A stretch of 64,000 nucleotides of DNA from an uncultured Christensenella sp. (GCA_910578065.1 CAJTPB010000006.1:1-64000), one strand, 5' to 3'. Shown: positions 1 through 10,010, counted from the first letter of the stretch. Made by a program: numbers and translations. Notes: generated from the letters alone by a model not told the origin.

Positions 1-136
1 TGCTTGCATAAAGCAAATAACCGATAATCGTAAACACGGCAAGAATGGAAAATGCCGCAAGGGCTATAAATATTGCCTTTGCGATATTTTCCTTTGAAAA
101 AAACTTTGCCGTTTTAATCTTTGTTAGCGTAGTCAT
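1..136 (-). CDS. pstC: Phosphate ABC transporter permease PstC (N-terminal fragment)
   Basis: The first 45 codons of a membrane protein are visible before the window ends. They give a short polar leader (starting MTTLTKIKTAKF) followed by one hydrophobic segment at about residues 20-43, as expected for the first helix of PstC. The ATG lies one base after the pstS stop, so the two are co-transcribed and probably translationally coupled. PstC pairs with PstA to form the inner-membrane channel that takes phosphate from PstS. The family call rests mainly on position behind pstS, since the visible sequence is short. Confidence 0.72.
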   Translation of the reverse strand, partial: MTTLTKIKTAKFFSKENIAKAIFIALAAFSILAVFTIIGYLLYAS

Positions 137-137
137 A

Positions 138-938
138 TCACTTTACCGAAATATAACCCGCGCCCGTTATAACCGTTTGAGCTTCCGCACTCATAATATA
201 GTCGTAAAAGCCTTGTGCCGCCGCCGACAGCGTTCCGTTTTCTTTGAGTACGATAACGAACGGACGTTGCAGAGCATAAGTGTTATTCATAATGTTTTCC
301 ACCGTGCAAGCAACACCGTCTAAACTTACCGCTTTAACCGTACTTTTCAGACTGCCGTAAGATATGTAGCCTATGCTGTTTGTCGAGCCTTGTATCGCTT
401 CGATTACGTTACCCGTTTCGGCAAGCGTGGCAACGCTCGTAGCGTAACCGTTTTCGATTTTCAAAAGCTCGTCGAACGCCGTGCGCGTTCCGCTTGACGC
501 ATCTCTGCCGATTGCCGCCGTTATCGAAGTGTCGGGAATTGCCGTACCGCTTTCATAGAGTGCTTTCACGTCAGTTTTGCTAACGTCCGTAACAGAACAA
601 TCTTTATTGACGATAAGGGCGATTCCGTCCATACAAAGAGTTGTACCGATAACGCCCGTTTCGCTCGATTTCAATTCACGCGAAGACATACCGAAATCGT
701 TTAAGCCGTTTTGCGTATCGCTTATGCCCGCGCCGGACGAAGACATATTTACCGTAATTCTTACGTCGTGCGTCTTTTCGTATTCCGCCGCAAGTTTTTC
801 CATTATGGGTGTAACGGAAGACGAACCCGAAACGGTAATGCTTTCCTTTTTACTACCGCAACCGCCGAGCGCAGCCATAGAGCTACCGATTGCAGCTATG
901 CACAATGCACTCATCAAAATTTTTGTCAGTTTTTTCAT
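138..938 (-). CDS. pstS: Phosphate-binding lipoprotein PstS
   Basis: This is the extracytoplasmic phosphate receptor of the Pst ABC transporter. The N-terminus is a lipoprotein signal (MKKLTKILMSALCIAAIG, lipobox ending ALGGC), so the mature protein is lipid-anchored. The next stretch, VSGSSSVTPIMEKLAAEY, is the typical PstS anion-binding opening, and the later SSGTR-type motif (DASSGTRTAFDELL) is the second phosphate loop. At 266 residues it is normal for the family. I chose the ATG at 938 rather than an upstream start because AAGGAG lies at 949-954 with good spacing. It is the first gene of the pst operon, followed directly by pstC. Confidence 0.93.
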   Translation of the reverse strand: MKKLTKILMSALCIAAIGSSMAALGGCGSKKESITVSGSSSVTPIMEKLAAEYEKTHDVRITVNMSSSGAGISDTQNGLNDFGMSSRELKSSETGVIGTTLCMDGIALIVNKDCSVTDVSKTDVKALYESGTAIPDTSITAAIGRDASSGTRTAFDELLKIENGYATSVATLAETGNVIEAIQGSTNSIGYISYGSLKSTVKAVSLDGVACTVENIMNNTYALQRPFVIVLKENGTLSAAAQGFYDYIMSAEAQTVITGAGYISVK

Positions 939-980
939 TTTTTTGTTTCTCCTTGAATTTTTTATTTCTGTCGCTTGACA

Positions 981-1009
981 AGTATAGAATAGCAAGAAGA
1001 AGTAACAAA
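981..1009 (-). promoter_or_regulatory. Probable promoter of the pst operon
   Basis: On the minus strand a good -10 (TATACT, 981-986) is preceded at 17 bp by a weak -35 (TTTGTT). A weak -35 fits an activator-dependent promoter such as one driven by PhoP, but I see no clear repeated Pho box. Confidence 0.4.
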
Positions 1010-1033
1010 GTTAGTCAGTCAGTTGCAATAAAT

Positions 1034-1070
1034 ATGTAAAAAGAAACAGGACTTCGATTTGAAATCCTGT
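1034..1070 (-). terminator. Rho-independent terminator after sigG
   Basis: A 10-bp stem (1046-1055 with 1061-1070, one G-T-type mismatch) with a 5-base loop is followed on the minus strand by a T-rich run. It lies about 100 bases past the sigG stop and separates sigG from pst. The other strand also has T's, so it may work both ways. Confidence 0.7.
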
Positions 1071-1167
1071 TCTTTTTCATCGCTTGAAAGTGCAACTCTT
1101 ATAAAATTTTTGTTTTTTAATCCCTATGGGAATTGCGCTTTGCCGAAAGCTCTTTTTTTCTTTCGTT

Positions 1168-1938
1168 TTAAGAAATTTCCTTTCTGATACTGCCGAGGGC
1201 GTTTTTTTCGAGGCGGGAAACCTGCGCCTGCGAAATTCCTACTTCCGCGGAAATTTCCGTTTGCGTTTTCCCCTCGTAATAACGCAAAAGGAGAATGCGC
1301 TTTTCCCGCTCGTCCAGCTTTTCCATCGCTTCGCGCAGGGCGACGCGCTCCGTCCAGATGCTTTCGCTCTGCGATTCGTCGAACAGCTGATCCATCAATT
1401 CGAGGGTATCGCCCGATTTATTATACACGGGGTCGTACAGCGAAACGGGGTCGGAAATCGCGTCGAGCGCATACACCACTTCCCGTTCTTTTACTTGCAT
1501 AACGGCGGCGATTTTTTCGATCGTCGCTTCTTCGTCCCGCTCTTCGATCCCTTCCCTTACCTTTAAAATGCGGTACGCCGTATCGCGGATAGAGCGGGAA
1601 ACGCGCAAGCTGTTTCCGTCGCGCAAATACCGCTTGATCTCGCCCAAGATCATGGGCACGGCATAGGTGGAAAACTTTACGTTGAAATCGGTATTAAAAT
1701 TATCGATCGCCTTAATAAGCCCCACGCAGCCCGCTTGAAACACGTCGTCCGCGTTGGCGTTTTTAGACCAAAACCGCTTTACGAGCGAAAGCACCAAGCG
1801 CATGTTTCCCACAATGAATTTTTCGCGCGCGGCTTCGTCGCCCGCCTTTAACCTTAACATCAGTTCTTCGTTTTCTTTGGACGTAAGACGGGGCAAGCCC
1901 GAAGTATCTACGCCGCAGATAACAACCTTTTGCATCAT
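1168..1938 (-). CDS. sigG: Sporulation sigma factor sigma-G
   Basis: This is the forespore late sigma factor. The N-terminus KVVICGVDTSGLPRL is the diagnostic SigG motif. Region 2 (NMRLVLSLVKRF, then FSTYAVPMILGEIKRYLRD) and region 4 (GKTQTEISAEVGISQAQVSRLEK) are intact, and the total length of 256 residues matches the family. The ATG at 1938 is chosen because AAGGAGG sits at 1948-1954. It lies 60 bp downstream of sigE, as in Bacillus and Clostridium. The leader folds into a hairpin that includes part of the Shine-Dalgarno (separate entry), which suggests damped translation. Confidence 0.97.
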   Translation of the reverse strand: MMQKVVICGVDTSGLPRLTSKENEELMLRLKAGDEAAREKFIVGNMRLVLSLVKRFWSKNANADDVFQAGCVGLIKAIDNFNTDFNVKFSTYAVPMILGEIKRYLRDGNSLRVSRSIRDTAYRILKVREGIEERDEEATIEKIAAVMQVKEREVVYALDAISDPVSLYDPVYNKSGDTLELMDQLFDESQSESIWTERVALREAMEKLDEREKRILLLRYYEGKTQTEISAEVGISQAQVSRLEKNALGSIRKEIS

Positions 1939-1979
1939 AACTCTTATCCTCCTTATGTATGCCCCGCGGGATAAGAGTT
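1939..1979 (-). promoter_or_regulatory. Leader hairpin overlapping the sigG ribosome binding site
   Basis: A perfect 11-bp inverted repeat (1969-1979 with 1939-1949) sits between sigE and the sigG start. On the minus-strand RNA the last two G's of AAGGAGG are in the 3' arm, the rest of the Shine-Dalgarno is in the loop, and the start codon follows the stem directly. No T-run follows the stem, so it is not a terminator. Placement suggests translational control of sigma-G. Confidence 0.75.
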
Positions 1980-1998
1980 TTTGCAACTGCTTCGATTT

Positions 1999-2709
1999 TT
2001 ATACCAATCTCGAAATTTCTTTTTTCAGCCGTTCGATAATCTTTTTTTCCAAGCGCGAAATGTAGCTTTGCGAAATCCCCAGCGAATCGGCTACGTCCTT
2101 TTGCGTCATTTCTTCCTTTCCGCCCAAGCCGAACCGCATATACATGATTTTGCGTTCCCGTTCGGGAAGTTTGCGCAGCGCCTCTTTTAACAACTCTTTT
2201 TCTACGTTCGATTCCACGCCCCCGTAAACGGTATCGCAGTCGGTGCCGAGAATATCGGAAAGGAGCAATTCGTTCCCCTCGAAATCGGTGTTAAGCGGCT
2301 CGTCAAAAGAGATTTCGCTTTTCAGCTTTACCGTGCGGCGCAGATACATTAAAATTTCGTTTTCGATACAGCGGGAAGCGTACGTTGCGAGTTTAATATT
2401 CTTATCCGTACGGAACGAATTGATCGCCTTGATCAGCCCGATCGTTCCGATGGATATCAAATCGTCGGGATCCACCCCCGTATTTTCGAACTTGCGGGAA
2501 ATGTAAACGACAAGGCGTAAATTGTGTTCGATCAAACTTGCCTTTACCGCTTCGGCATCTTCCCCTTCTTCCAGCTTTTTCAGCATTTGCGCTTCTTCCT
2601 CCCCCGAAAAAGGCAGGGGAAGCGCTTCGCTGCCGCAAAGATAATGAATGACGTTTTCGCTACCCTTTATCTTCTGTAACAGTTGTTTGAGCAATACCAG
2701 AACTCCCAT
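1999..2709 (-). CDS. sigE: Sporulation sigma factor sigma-E precursor
   Basis: This is the mother-cell early sigma factor, made as inactive pro-sigma-E. The first ~25 residues ([16 protein letters not shown]...) form the amphipathic pro-sequence, followed by the family hallmark GSEALPLPF. Region 2 ([48 protein letters not shown]) and region 4 ([20 protein letters not shown]) are nearly identical to the B. subtilis protein. Its start overlaps the 3' end of spoIIGA by 50 bases, and its Shine-Dalgarno GGAGGAG lies inside spoIIGA. Processing by SpoIIGA is expected between the pro-sequence and GSEAL. Confidence 0.97.
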   Translation of the reverse strand: MGVLVLLKQLLQKIKGSENVIHYLCGSEALPLPFSGEEEAQMLKKLEEGEDAEAVKASLIEHNLRLVVYISRKFENTGVDPDDLISIGTIGLIKAINSFRTDKNIKLATYASRCIENEILMYLRRTVKLKSEISFDEPLNTDFEGNELLLSDILGTDCDTVYGGVESNVEKELLKEALRKLPERERKIMYMRFGLGGKEEMTQKDVADSLGISQSYISRLEKKIIERLKKEISRLV

Positions 2710-3499
2710 CGCACTCCTCCATCAACGCGGTATGTAATATCATCTGATAGTGCTTTCCGCTTACCTCGCCCACGGCAAGATAAACGTTCTCTTTGGTAAC
2801 AGACCCGATTTTCAGTTTGTCGCACACGAACACGGGCGCATCCCGCGTGCCGTTTACGGTTTTTAAAGTGATTCTGCCCGCTAAGGAGGGGCTTCTTCCG
2901 AACAAGGCGAACGCGCCTGCGGGCGAAATGACGCAAACGGGATCTCCGCGAAAGGAAAGTAAATTTCCGCTGTCGCACAGTCCCTTCCAATGAAACTGTC
3001 TTCCCCCGCATTCCAACGTGCAAGAAGCGATGCCTCGCTGCAATTTTACCGATTTGTACAACAGCGAGATCCCCTTGGCGGTTGTCACTGTAAAAATACC
3101 CGCAAGGGCGAGGACGAGGGCGACGGGCGCGCTTTCGATATAATACCCGTTTCCTTCGGCGTATTCCACATTGAAAAAGGAATAAGCCGCCGTAAGCAAT
3201 CCCCCCAGCGCAAAGGTAAACAACAGAAAAAACGCGCTTGCCGCAACATACGTTTTGGGTTTTGCTTTGCTTACGGCAAGCAGTACGAGCAAGATCCCCC
3301 CCGCGAACTTTACGGGATACGCCCCCCAAACGGGAAGGGAGAACAGCGGAAACAGCAACGCTTCCCCGCCCCCTGCCGCCGAAGCGACGATCAAATTGAG
3401 CGGGCGCACCCGCCCGCGCGCGGCGCGTACGGCAAGATACAGCAACAGCCCGTCGAGCAAACAATTTTCCGCAAAGGCGTATTCCCAATAAACCTGCAT
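2660..3499 (-). CDS. spoIIGA: Sigma-E processing peptidase SpoIIGA
   Basis: This is the membrane-bound aspartic protease that cleaves pro-sigma-E in the mother cell. Five hydrophobic segments fill roughly residues 1-145, opening with [20 protein letters not shown]. The C-terminal cytosolic half carries the catalytic motif CDSGN (about residue 175) in a pepsin-like half-domain that works as a dimer. At 279 residues it is slightly shorter than in B. subtilis (309). It overlaps sigE by 50 bases, more than usual, so peptidase and substrate are made from one message. Confidence 0.93.
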   Translation of the reverse strand: MQVYWEYAFAENCLLDGLLLYLAVRAARGRVRPLNLIVASAAGGGEALLFPLFSLPVWGAYPVKFAGGILLVLLAVSKAKPKTYVAASAFFLLFTFALGGLLTAAYSFFNVEYAEGNGYYIESAPVALVLALAGIFTVTTAKGISLLYKSVKLQRGIASCTLECGGRQFHWKGLCDSGNLLSFRGDPVCVISPAGAFALFGRSPSLAGRITLKTVNGTRDAPVFVCDKLKIGSVTKENVYLAVGEVSGKHYQMILHTALMEECDGSSGIAQTTVTEDKG

Positions 3500-3541
3500 A
3501 CCGCCACCCCGTGCAAGGTATTATAAAGGGTTTGCAAGCAT

Positions 3542-3571
3542 AAAAAAAGGCATATCCCGTCGGAATATGCC
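3542..3571 (-). terminator. Terminator after tsaD
   Basis: On the minus strand, GGCATATTCC pairs with GGGATATGCC across a 3-base loop and is followed by seven T's. It lies 17 bases past the tsaD stop. Confidence 0.9.
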
Positions 3572-3588
3572 GAAATTCGTCGTGCCCG

Positions 3589-4641
<1,053 letters not shown>

Positions 4642-4859
4642 AATTTACCCTGCCCGCACGGCAGAATTACCGTATAAATTTTTACTTTGCAAAAGCAACT
4701 TTAACTATATCGGCAAGCAAACCGTTAACTTTGTAAACGATAAGCTGCTCTTTCGCAAACCTTTGTTTTTATCGCCTAAATGTTCGGGCATATATGCCGT
4801 ATGAAAATATTGCTAAGTGTTTTAAAAATACTTCACCGACAGGAAAGCATATTTTAGGC

Positions 4860-5957
4860 TTAACTCTTTTTCAAGTAATCGATAATAAAGCCCTGAATTT
4901 CGCCGTCCATTACCGCCTGAATATCCCCCATTTCGTACCCCGTGCGATGATCTTTCGCCATCGTATACGGGCAGAACACGTACGAACGGATCTGCGAACC
5001 CCATTCGATTTTTTTCGTTTCCCCTTTTAACGCGGCTTCTTCCGCCATGCGCTGTTCGATCTGCTTTTCCAACAGCTTAGAGCGCAGGTATTTAAACGCC
5101 ATTTCTTTGTTTTGCAACTGCGAGCGTTCGTTTTGGCAGGTAACTACGATCCCCGTAGGAAAGTGGGTAATGCGGATTGCCGTTTCCGTTTTATTTACCT
5201 TTTGCCCGCCTGCGCCCGACGAACGGTACACGTCTACGCGGATATCTTCGTCTTTGATCACAACCTCGCTTTCATCGTCTACCTCGGGCATGACTTCGAG
5301 GGAGGCAAACGAAGTTTGGCGGCGTTTGTTCGCGTCGAACGGAGAAATGCGCACAAGGCGGTGCACGCCGATTTCCGCCTTTAAATATCCGTATGCGTTT
5401 TCCCCTTCCACCTTAAAATCGATCGATTTGAATCCCGCGCCGTCGCCCGCCAAGCGGTCGAGTTCGGTTACTTTAAAGCCGCTCTTTTCCGCATAACGGC
5501 AGTACATACGGTACAGCATCGAACACCAGTCGCACGCTTCCGTACCGCCCGCGCCCGCGTGCAGCGAAAGCAGCGCGTTGGAATTATCGTACTTGCCGCG
5601 GAGCAAAGCGCGGATCCGCATGTCTTCGATATCCTTTTCTGCAATGCCGATCATTTTATCCAATTCGGGGATCAGTTCTTCCTCTTCCGTTTCTTCGATC
5701 AGATCGATAATTTCGTTTGCGTCGTCGAGCGATTTGCGCCCCGCTTCGTATGCGGCGATCTTCCCTTCGATAGAAGAAATTTCCCGCGCGATTTTTGCGG
5801 AACGATCTAAATCCTGCCACACTTCGGGATTTTCCTGTTCCGCTTTCAACGTTTTTAACTGTTCGGCGCGGTTGTCGATATCGAGGGCGTATTTCGCTTC
5901 GCCGAGCGTATCTTCGAGCGCTTTTATTTTTAATCTGTAATCGTCTGCCTTAAACAT
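4860..5957 (-). CDS. prfB: Peptide chain release factor 2
   Basis: RF2 ends translation at UAA and UGA. The stop-recognition tripeptide SPF is at about residues 205-207 and the peptidyl-hydrolysis GGQ at 250-252 (SSGAGGQKVNKTETA). The N-terminal helical domain and the C-terminal GSQIRSYVF segment are normal, and the 365-residue length is typical. The reading frame is continuous: the usual autoregulatory +1 frameshift (a CTT-TGA type site near codon 25) is absent, and codons 23-28 read Tyr-Ala-Leu-Asp-Ile-Asp without a stop. AAGGAG precedes the ATG. It lies just downstream of secA. Confidence 0.97.
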   Translation of the reverse strand: MFKADDYRLKIKALEDTLGEAKYALDIDNRAEQLKTLKAEQENPEVWQDLDRSAKIAREISSIEGKIAAYEAGRKSLDDANEIIDLIEETEEEELIPELDKMIGIAEKDIEDMRIRALLRGKYDNSNALLSLHAGAGGTEACDWCSMLYRMYCRYAEKSGFKVTELDRLAGDGAGFKSIDFKVEGENAYGYLKAEIGVHRLVRISPFDANKRRQTSFASLEVMPEVDDESEVVIKDEDIRVDVYRSSGAGGQKVNKTETAIRITHFPTGIVVTCQNERSQLQNKEMAFKYLRSKLLEKQIEQRMAEEAALKGETKKIEWGSQIRSYVFCPYTMAKDHRTGYEMGDIQAVMDGEIQGFIIDYLKKS

Positions 5958-5975
5958 ATTTTACTCCTTTCCGCA

Positions 5976-6005
5976 TTAAAATCTCCGAGTGTTGCGCTCG
6001 GAGAT
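5976..6005 (-). terminator. Hairpin between secA and prfB, probable terminator
   Basis: ATCTCCGAG pairs perfectly with CTCGGAGAT across a 7-base loop, followed on the minus strand by only four T's. It lies 19 bases before the prfB start, so it may end secA transcripts partially or sit in the prfB leader. Confidence 0.6.
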
Positions 6006-6034
6006 ATCGTTGAAAATGGTTGCCGAAGCGGCTT

Positions 6035-8932
6035 TTAAGGCTTGCCGTGGCACTTTTTGTATTTTAATCCGGATCCGCACGGGCACGGATCGTTCGCCCC
6101 CACTTTTACCTTTTTGGGCATGCTTGCGGGATTAAACTTTTCCGAACCGCTCGTTTTTAAACTGTCTACGTCGACGGGAGCGGGCAATTCGGGCGCGGGA
6201 GCTTGCACTTTTTCCTGCTGTGCGGGCGATTCCGCACGCTGCACCGGCGCGCCGTTTGTAGGCATTACGCGGGATACGGGCGGGCGGTGAATTTCAAGTT
6301 TCACCTTTAACAGCATGGCGATGGTGTTTGTTTGAATGCGTTCGATCATTTCGTCGAACATTGCAAACCCTTCTTGCTTGTAAGAGATGATGGGGTCAGA
6401 CTGTCCGTACGCGCGCAAACCTATACCCTTGCGCAGCTGATCCATCGCGTCGATATGATCGATCCAGTTGCGGTCTACGTTCATCAACAAAATTTTACGC
6501 TCTACGTCCGAATAGTCGACGCCCGTTTCCCGTTTGATCGTTTCGATTTTTTCTTCGTAGCATTTCTGCGTTTTTGCCGCAATTTTTTTGATCGCGACTT
6601 CGTAATCCCACTTTTCCAACTTTTCGCGGGTGATAAATTCCGAACCTTCGGGCAGAAGTTTCGTTTCGAGGGCGCGGTTCAAATCGTCTTCGTTCCACTT
6701 TTCGGGCATGTCGTCGGCATTGACCGCGCCGCGAACGACGCTTTCCGCATAATCGGGAATATATTTTAAAATTTGTTCGTGTACGTTTTCGCCCTTTAAC
6801 ACTTTCATGCGTTCCGCATACATGACCATACGCTGTTTATTCATAACGTCGTCGTATTGGAGCACGTTTTTACGGATTCCGAAGTTTCTGCCTTCGATCT
6901 GCTTTTGCGCGTATTCGATCGCGCGGGATAACAGCTTGGATTCGAGGCATTCGTCTTCGGCAAGGTGGGAAGCAGAGTAAATGCGCTTCATGCGTTCGGG
7001 ACCGAACCGCTTCATCAAATCGTCTTCCAACGAAATAAAGAATACCGAAGCGCCCACGTCGCCTTGACGACCCGAACGACCGCGCAGCTGGTTATCGATA
7101 CGGCGGGATTCGTGCCGCTCGGTACCGATAATGCAAAGCCCGCCCGCTTCGATCACCTTTGCTTTTTCTTCGTCCGTCTTTTCTTTATAAGAAGCGTACA
7201 GTTTTTGATACCGTTCGCGCACCTTCATAATTTCTTCGTCTACTTCCGCATACGAAGTTGCAAGTTCGATGATCTCGTGCTCGACGCCCTCTTCGCGCAA
7301 CCGCTTTTTGGCAAGATATTCGGGGTTTCCGCCCAACAAAATATCGGTACCGCGCCCCGCCATGTTGGTCGCAATGGTCACCGCGCCGAATCTGCCCGCC
7401 TGCGCGACGATCTCCGCTTCGCGTTCGTGATTCTTTGCGTTTAATATGTTGTGCTGAATGCCGTTTCTGCGCAGCAAACGGGAAATTTCTTCCGACTTTT
7501 CGACGGATACGGTACCCACGAGGACGGGCTGCCCCTTTTCGTGCCGCTCTGCGATATCGCGCACGATCGCCGTCTTTTTGCCGTTTTCGGTCGCATAGAT
7601 CTTATCGTGCAAGTCTACGCGGCGCACCGGTTTGTTGGTGGGGATCTCGATTACGTCGAGCGAGTAAATGGTGCGGAATTCCCCTTCTTCCGTCTTGGCG
7701 GTACCCGTCATGCCCGACATTTTTTTATATAAACGGAAATAGTTTTGGAAGGTGATGGTCGCGTAAGTTTTATTTTCTTCGCGGATCTTTACCCCTTCTT
7801 TCGCTTCGATCGCCTGATGCAATCCGTCCGAATACCGACGCCCGATCATAAGGCGCCCCGTAAATTCGTCTACGATGACGATTTCGCCGTCGTTTACGAT
7901 ATACTCTTCGTCGCGGTGAAACAGCTTGTGCGCCTTTAACGCCTGCTGGATATGGTGGTTTAACGAAGCGTGCGCAATATCGGCAATGTTATCTACCTTA
8001 AAAAAGCGTTCCGCCTTTTCCGCGCCGTATTCGGTAAGCTGCACCTGCTTATCTTTTCGCTCGATAATATAATCCCACTTGCGCGCTTCCGCCGCCGCAA
8101 GTTTGCGTTCGCCCATTTCCGCTTTGCCCTTTTTCGCCGCCTTCTTTTCCAAAAGCTCTGCGTTTTCCGCATCTTTCAGATCGTCGTCGAATCCGCCCGT
8201 AAGCGTGCGCACAAAGCGGTCTACGTCTTCGTAAAGGGAGGAAGATTTTTCCCCTTTGCCCGAAATGATAAGCGGCGTTCTCGCTTCGTCGATCAAAATA
8301 GAGTCCACTTCGTCGACGATGGCAAAATTCAAATCGCGCTGCACCATCAGCTTTAAGTCCGACTTCAAGTTATCGCGCAGATAGTCGAAGCCGAATTCGT
8401 TATTCGTACCGTACGTGATATCGGCGTTATACGCTTCTCTCTTTGCGTTGTCGTCCATTCCGGGCACGACGACGCCCACGGTAAGCCCCATGAACTTATG
8501 CACTTTGCCCATCCACTCGGCATCGCGCTTTGCAAGATAATCGTTTACGGTTACGATATGCACCCCTTTCCCCGCAAGCGCGTTGAGGTATGCGGGCAGC
8601 GTGGAAACGAGCGTTTTTCCTTCGCCCGTGCGCATTTCTGCGATACGCCCTTGGTGCAAACAGATACCGCCGACGATTTGAACGTGGAAATGCTTCATGC
8701 CGAGCACGCGCATGCTCGCTTCGCGAAGCGCCGCGAACGCGTCGTATAAAATATCGTCGAGCGTTTCCCCTTTGGCGAGGCGTTCTTTTAAAATCCCCGT
8801 CTGGCTTTTTAATTCCGCGTCGCTCATCGCCGCGTATTGCGGTTCCAAACTTTCTACCTTTAACGCCATTTTGTTAAGCTTTTTCAGGCTTCTTCTGCTG
8901 TCGCCGCTCATTAAGTAACTAATCAGTCCCAT
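6035..8932 (-). CDS. secA: Preprotein translocase ATPase SecA
   Basis: SecA is the motor that drives secretory proteins through SecYEG. The N-terminal motor has the Walker A MRTGEGKTL (about residue 100) and the Walker B/DEAD region DEVDSILIDEARTPLIISG. The preprotein cross-linking domain, the second nucleotide-binding fold (NMAGRGTDILLGG, RQLRGRSGRQGD-like motif) and helical wing/scaffold domains follow. The C-terminus ends in a zinc motif CPCGSGLKYKKCH that binds SecB or ribosomes. At 965 residues it is longer than B. subtilis SecA (841), with a proline/alanine-rich linker before the zinc tail. SecG is encoded elsewhere in the window (17861). Confidence 0.97.
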   Translation of the reverse strand: MGLISYLMSGDSRRSLKKLNKMALKVESLEPQYAAMSDAELKSQTGILKERLAKGETLDDILYDAFAALREASMRVLGMKHFHVQIVGGICLHQGRIAEMRTGEGKTLVSTLPAYLNALAGKGVHIVTVNDYLAKRDAEWMGKVHKFMGLTVGVVVPGMDDNAKREAYNADITYGTNNEFGFDYLRDNLKSDLKLMVQRDLNFAIVDEVDSILIDEARTPLIISGKGEKSSSLYEDVDRFVRTLTGGFDDDLKDAENAELLEKKAAKKGKAEMGERKLAAAEARKWDYIIERKDKQVQLTEYGAEKAERFFKVDNIADIAHASLNHHIQQALKAHKLFHRDEEYIVNDGEIVIVDEFTGRLMIGRRYSDGLHQAIEAKEGVKIREENKTYATITFQNYFRLYKKMSGMTGTAKTEEGEFRTIYSLDVIEIPTNKPVRRVDLHDKIYATENGKKTAIVRDIAERHEKGQPVLVGTVSVEKSEEISRLLRRNGIQHNILNAKNHEREAEIVAQAGRFGAVTIATNMAGRGTDILLGGNPEYLAKKRLREEGVEHEIIELATSYAEVDEEIMKVRERYQKLYASYKEKTDEEKAKVIEAGGLCIIGTERHESRRIDNQLRGRSGRQGDVGASVFFISLEDDLMKRFGPERMKRIYSASHLAEDECLESKLLSRAIEYAQKQIEGRNFGIRKNVLQYDDVMNKQRMVMYAERMKVLKGENVHEQILKYIPDYAESVVRGAVNADDMPEKWNEDDLNRALETKLLPEGSEFITREKLEKWDYEVAIKKIAAKTQKCYEEKIETIKRETGVDYSDVERKILLMNVDRNWIDHIDAMDQLRKGIGLRAYGQSDPIISYKQEGFAMFDEMIERIQTNTIAMLLKVKLEIHRPPVSRVMPTNGAPVQRAESPAQQEKVQAPAPELPAPVDVDSLKTSGSEKFNPASMPKKVKVGANDPCPCGSGLKYKKCHGKP

Positions 8933-8982
8933 AATCGAATACTCCGTTTCCGCCTTTTCGGGGCAGTATCATTCACCAAATC

Positions 8983-9010
8983 ATTTTACAATATTTTCCG
9001 CAAAATTCAA
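8983..9010 (-). promoter_or_regulatory. Probable secA promoter
   Basis: On the minus strand, TTGAAT and TAAAAT are separated by 16 bp, about 50 bases upstream of the secA start. Confidence 0.5.
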
Positions 9011-9090
9011 AGCGTTTTTAATTGCCTTTTCCCATTTTTCACCGATCGTTTGCAATTTTTCTTTGCCCGCGCACTTTTCTTTGCGCACGA

Positions 9091-9119
9091 TTGACATTTT
9101 TCGCGTACAGCCGTATAAT
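9091..9119 (+). promoter_or_regulatory. Perfect consensus sigma-A promoter of the BirA-like gene
   Basis: TTGACA (9091-9096), exactly 17 bp, then TATAAT (9114-9119). The predicted +1 falls on 9126, which is the A of the downstream ATG, so the transcript would have no 5' leader. Confidence 0.88.
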
Positions 9120-9125
9120 AAACGC

Positions 9126-9785
9126 ATGAATTTAAAAGAAAACGCGCTTTCCGTTTTACGCGCGGAACAAAACTACATTTCGGGCGAAACGCTTGCCGAA
9201 CGGCTGAACGTGACCCGTCAGGCGGTGAACAAAGCGGTCAACGCGCTGATCGCGGAAGGCTGCAAAATCGAAAGCGGGAAAAACCGCGGATACCGTTTGC
9301 TCTATTCCGCCCTGCCCGATTTTGCGCGGCTGCGCGAACGCTTTCCGCAGACGGATTTTTTATGGCGCGATAAAACCGATTCTACCAATGCCGAAGCGCA
9401 AAGGCTGTACGCGTCGGGCGTTAGAGGGCGCACCGCGATTTTTGCAAAAGAGCAGACTGCGGGCAAAGCGCGTTACGGCGGGGCGTTCGATTCCCCTGCG
9501 GGCGGAGGACTTTATGTTACGCTGCTCGATTTTCCGAATATTGCCCCGCAGGAAATTTCCGCTTATTCCGAGAACGTTTACGAAAAAACCGCGCGCGCCC
9601 TTTGCTGCGAACGCAAGGAATTCCGCCTTTTCAAAGAAGGCGCGCATGCGGGCGGCATGCTGGTAGAAACGATTTCCGACCCCGACAAAGTATTATGCGC
9701 CGCCGCGGGAATAGGCGTTTATTTACACTGTTTTAAACAAGACCTTGCTACGCTTGCGGAAGAGATCTTTTCCGCCTTGTTATAA
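9126..9785 (+). CDS. BirA-like protein: HTH plus degenerate biotin ligase domain
   Basis: The protein has 219 residues. The N-terminal winged helix (about 10-58, SGETLAERLNVTRQAVNKAV) is the BirA DNA-binding domain. The rest matches a biotin-protein ligase: KTDSTNAEA (about 83-91), KEQTAGKARYGG (108-119), GGGLYVTLL and GMLVE. However, the biotin-loop GRGRRG is replaced by GKARYGG, the KWPNDL segment is replaced by FRLFKEGAHAGG, and the C-terminal SH3-like domain is missing. It may therefore be a biotin sensor or repressor rather than an active ligase. Start is fixed by the promoter: any upstream start would precede the transcript. No Shine-Dalgarno is present. Confidence 0.8.
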   Translation: MNLKENALSVLRAEQNYISGETLAERLNVTRQAVNKAVNALIAEGCKIESGKNRGYRLLYSALPDFARLRERFPQTDFLWRDKTDSTNAEAQRLYASGVRGRTAIFAKEQTAGKARYGGAFDSPAGGGLYVTLLDFPNIAPQEISAYSENVYEKTARALCCERKEFRLFKEGAHAGGMLVETISDPDKVLCAAAGIGVYLHCFKQDLATLAEEIFSALL

Positions 9786-10010
9786 AAGAAACTGCGTTTT
9801 CTGTTTTGCGATAAAAGGCGGACGTTTATCAAACAGCTGCCCTTGCGCTTACCGATTGCTTTTTCAACGTCGTTTATCAAATTCCCGCATGGGTGAAATC
9901 TTTCCTCCTTGCTATAAAACGCAACGCCACACTGCATTCGACTTTTACGGTATTATAGATGAAATCTTCCTGCCGTTTTATTAAAAGCAACGCCTACACA
10001 GATCTTTACC
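9755..10010 (+). repeat. Degenerate direct repeats copying the BirA-like 3' end
   Basis: The last codons of the BirA-like gene and stop (around 9760-9790) recur in altered form at about 9892 and 9958, spaced 66 or 132 bases. Translated, they read EEIF-SALL-stop, GEIF-PPCY-K and DEIF-LPFY-stop. Identity is only moderate by eye. The 280 bases between the gene and 10065 otherwise show only the terminator. Confidence 0.45.
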
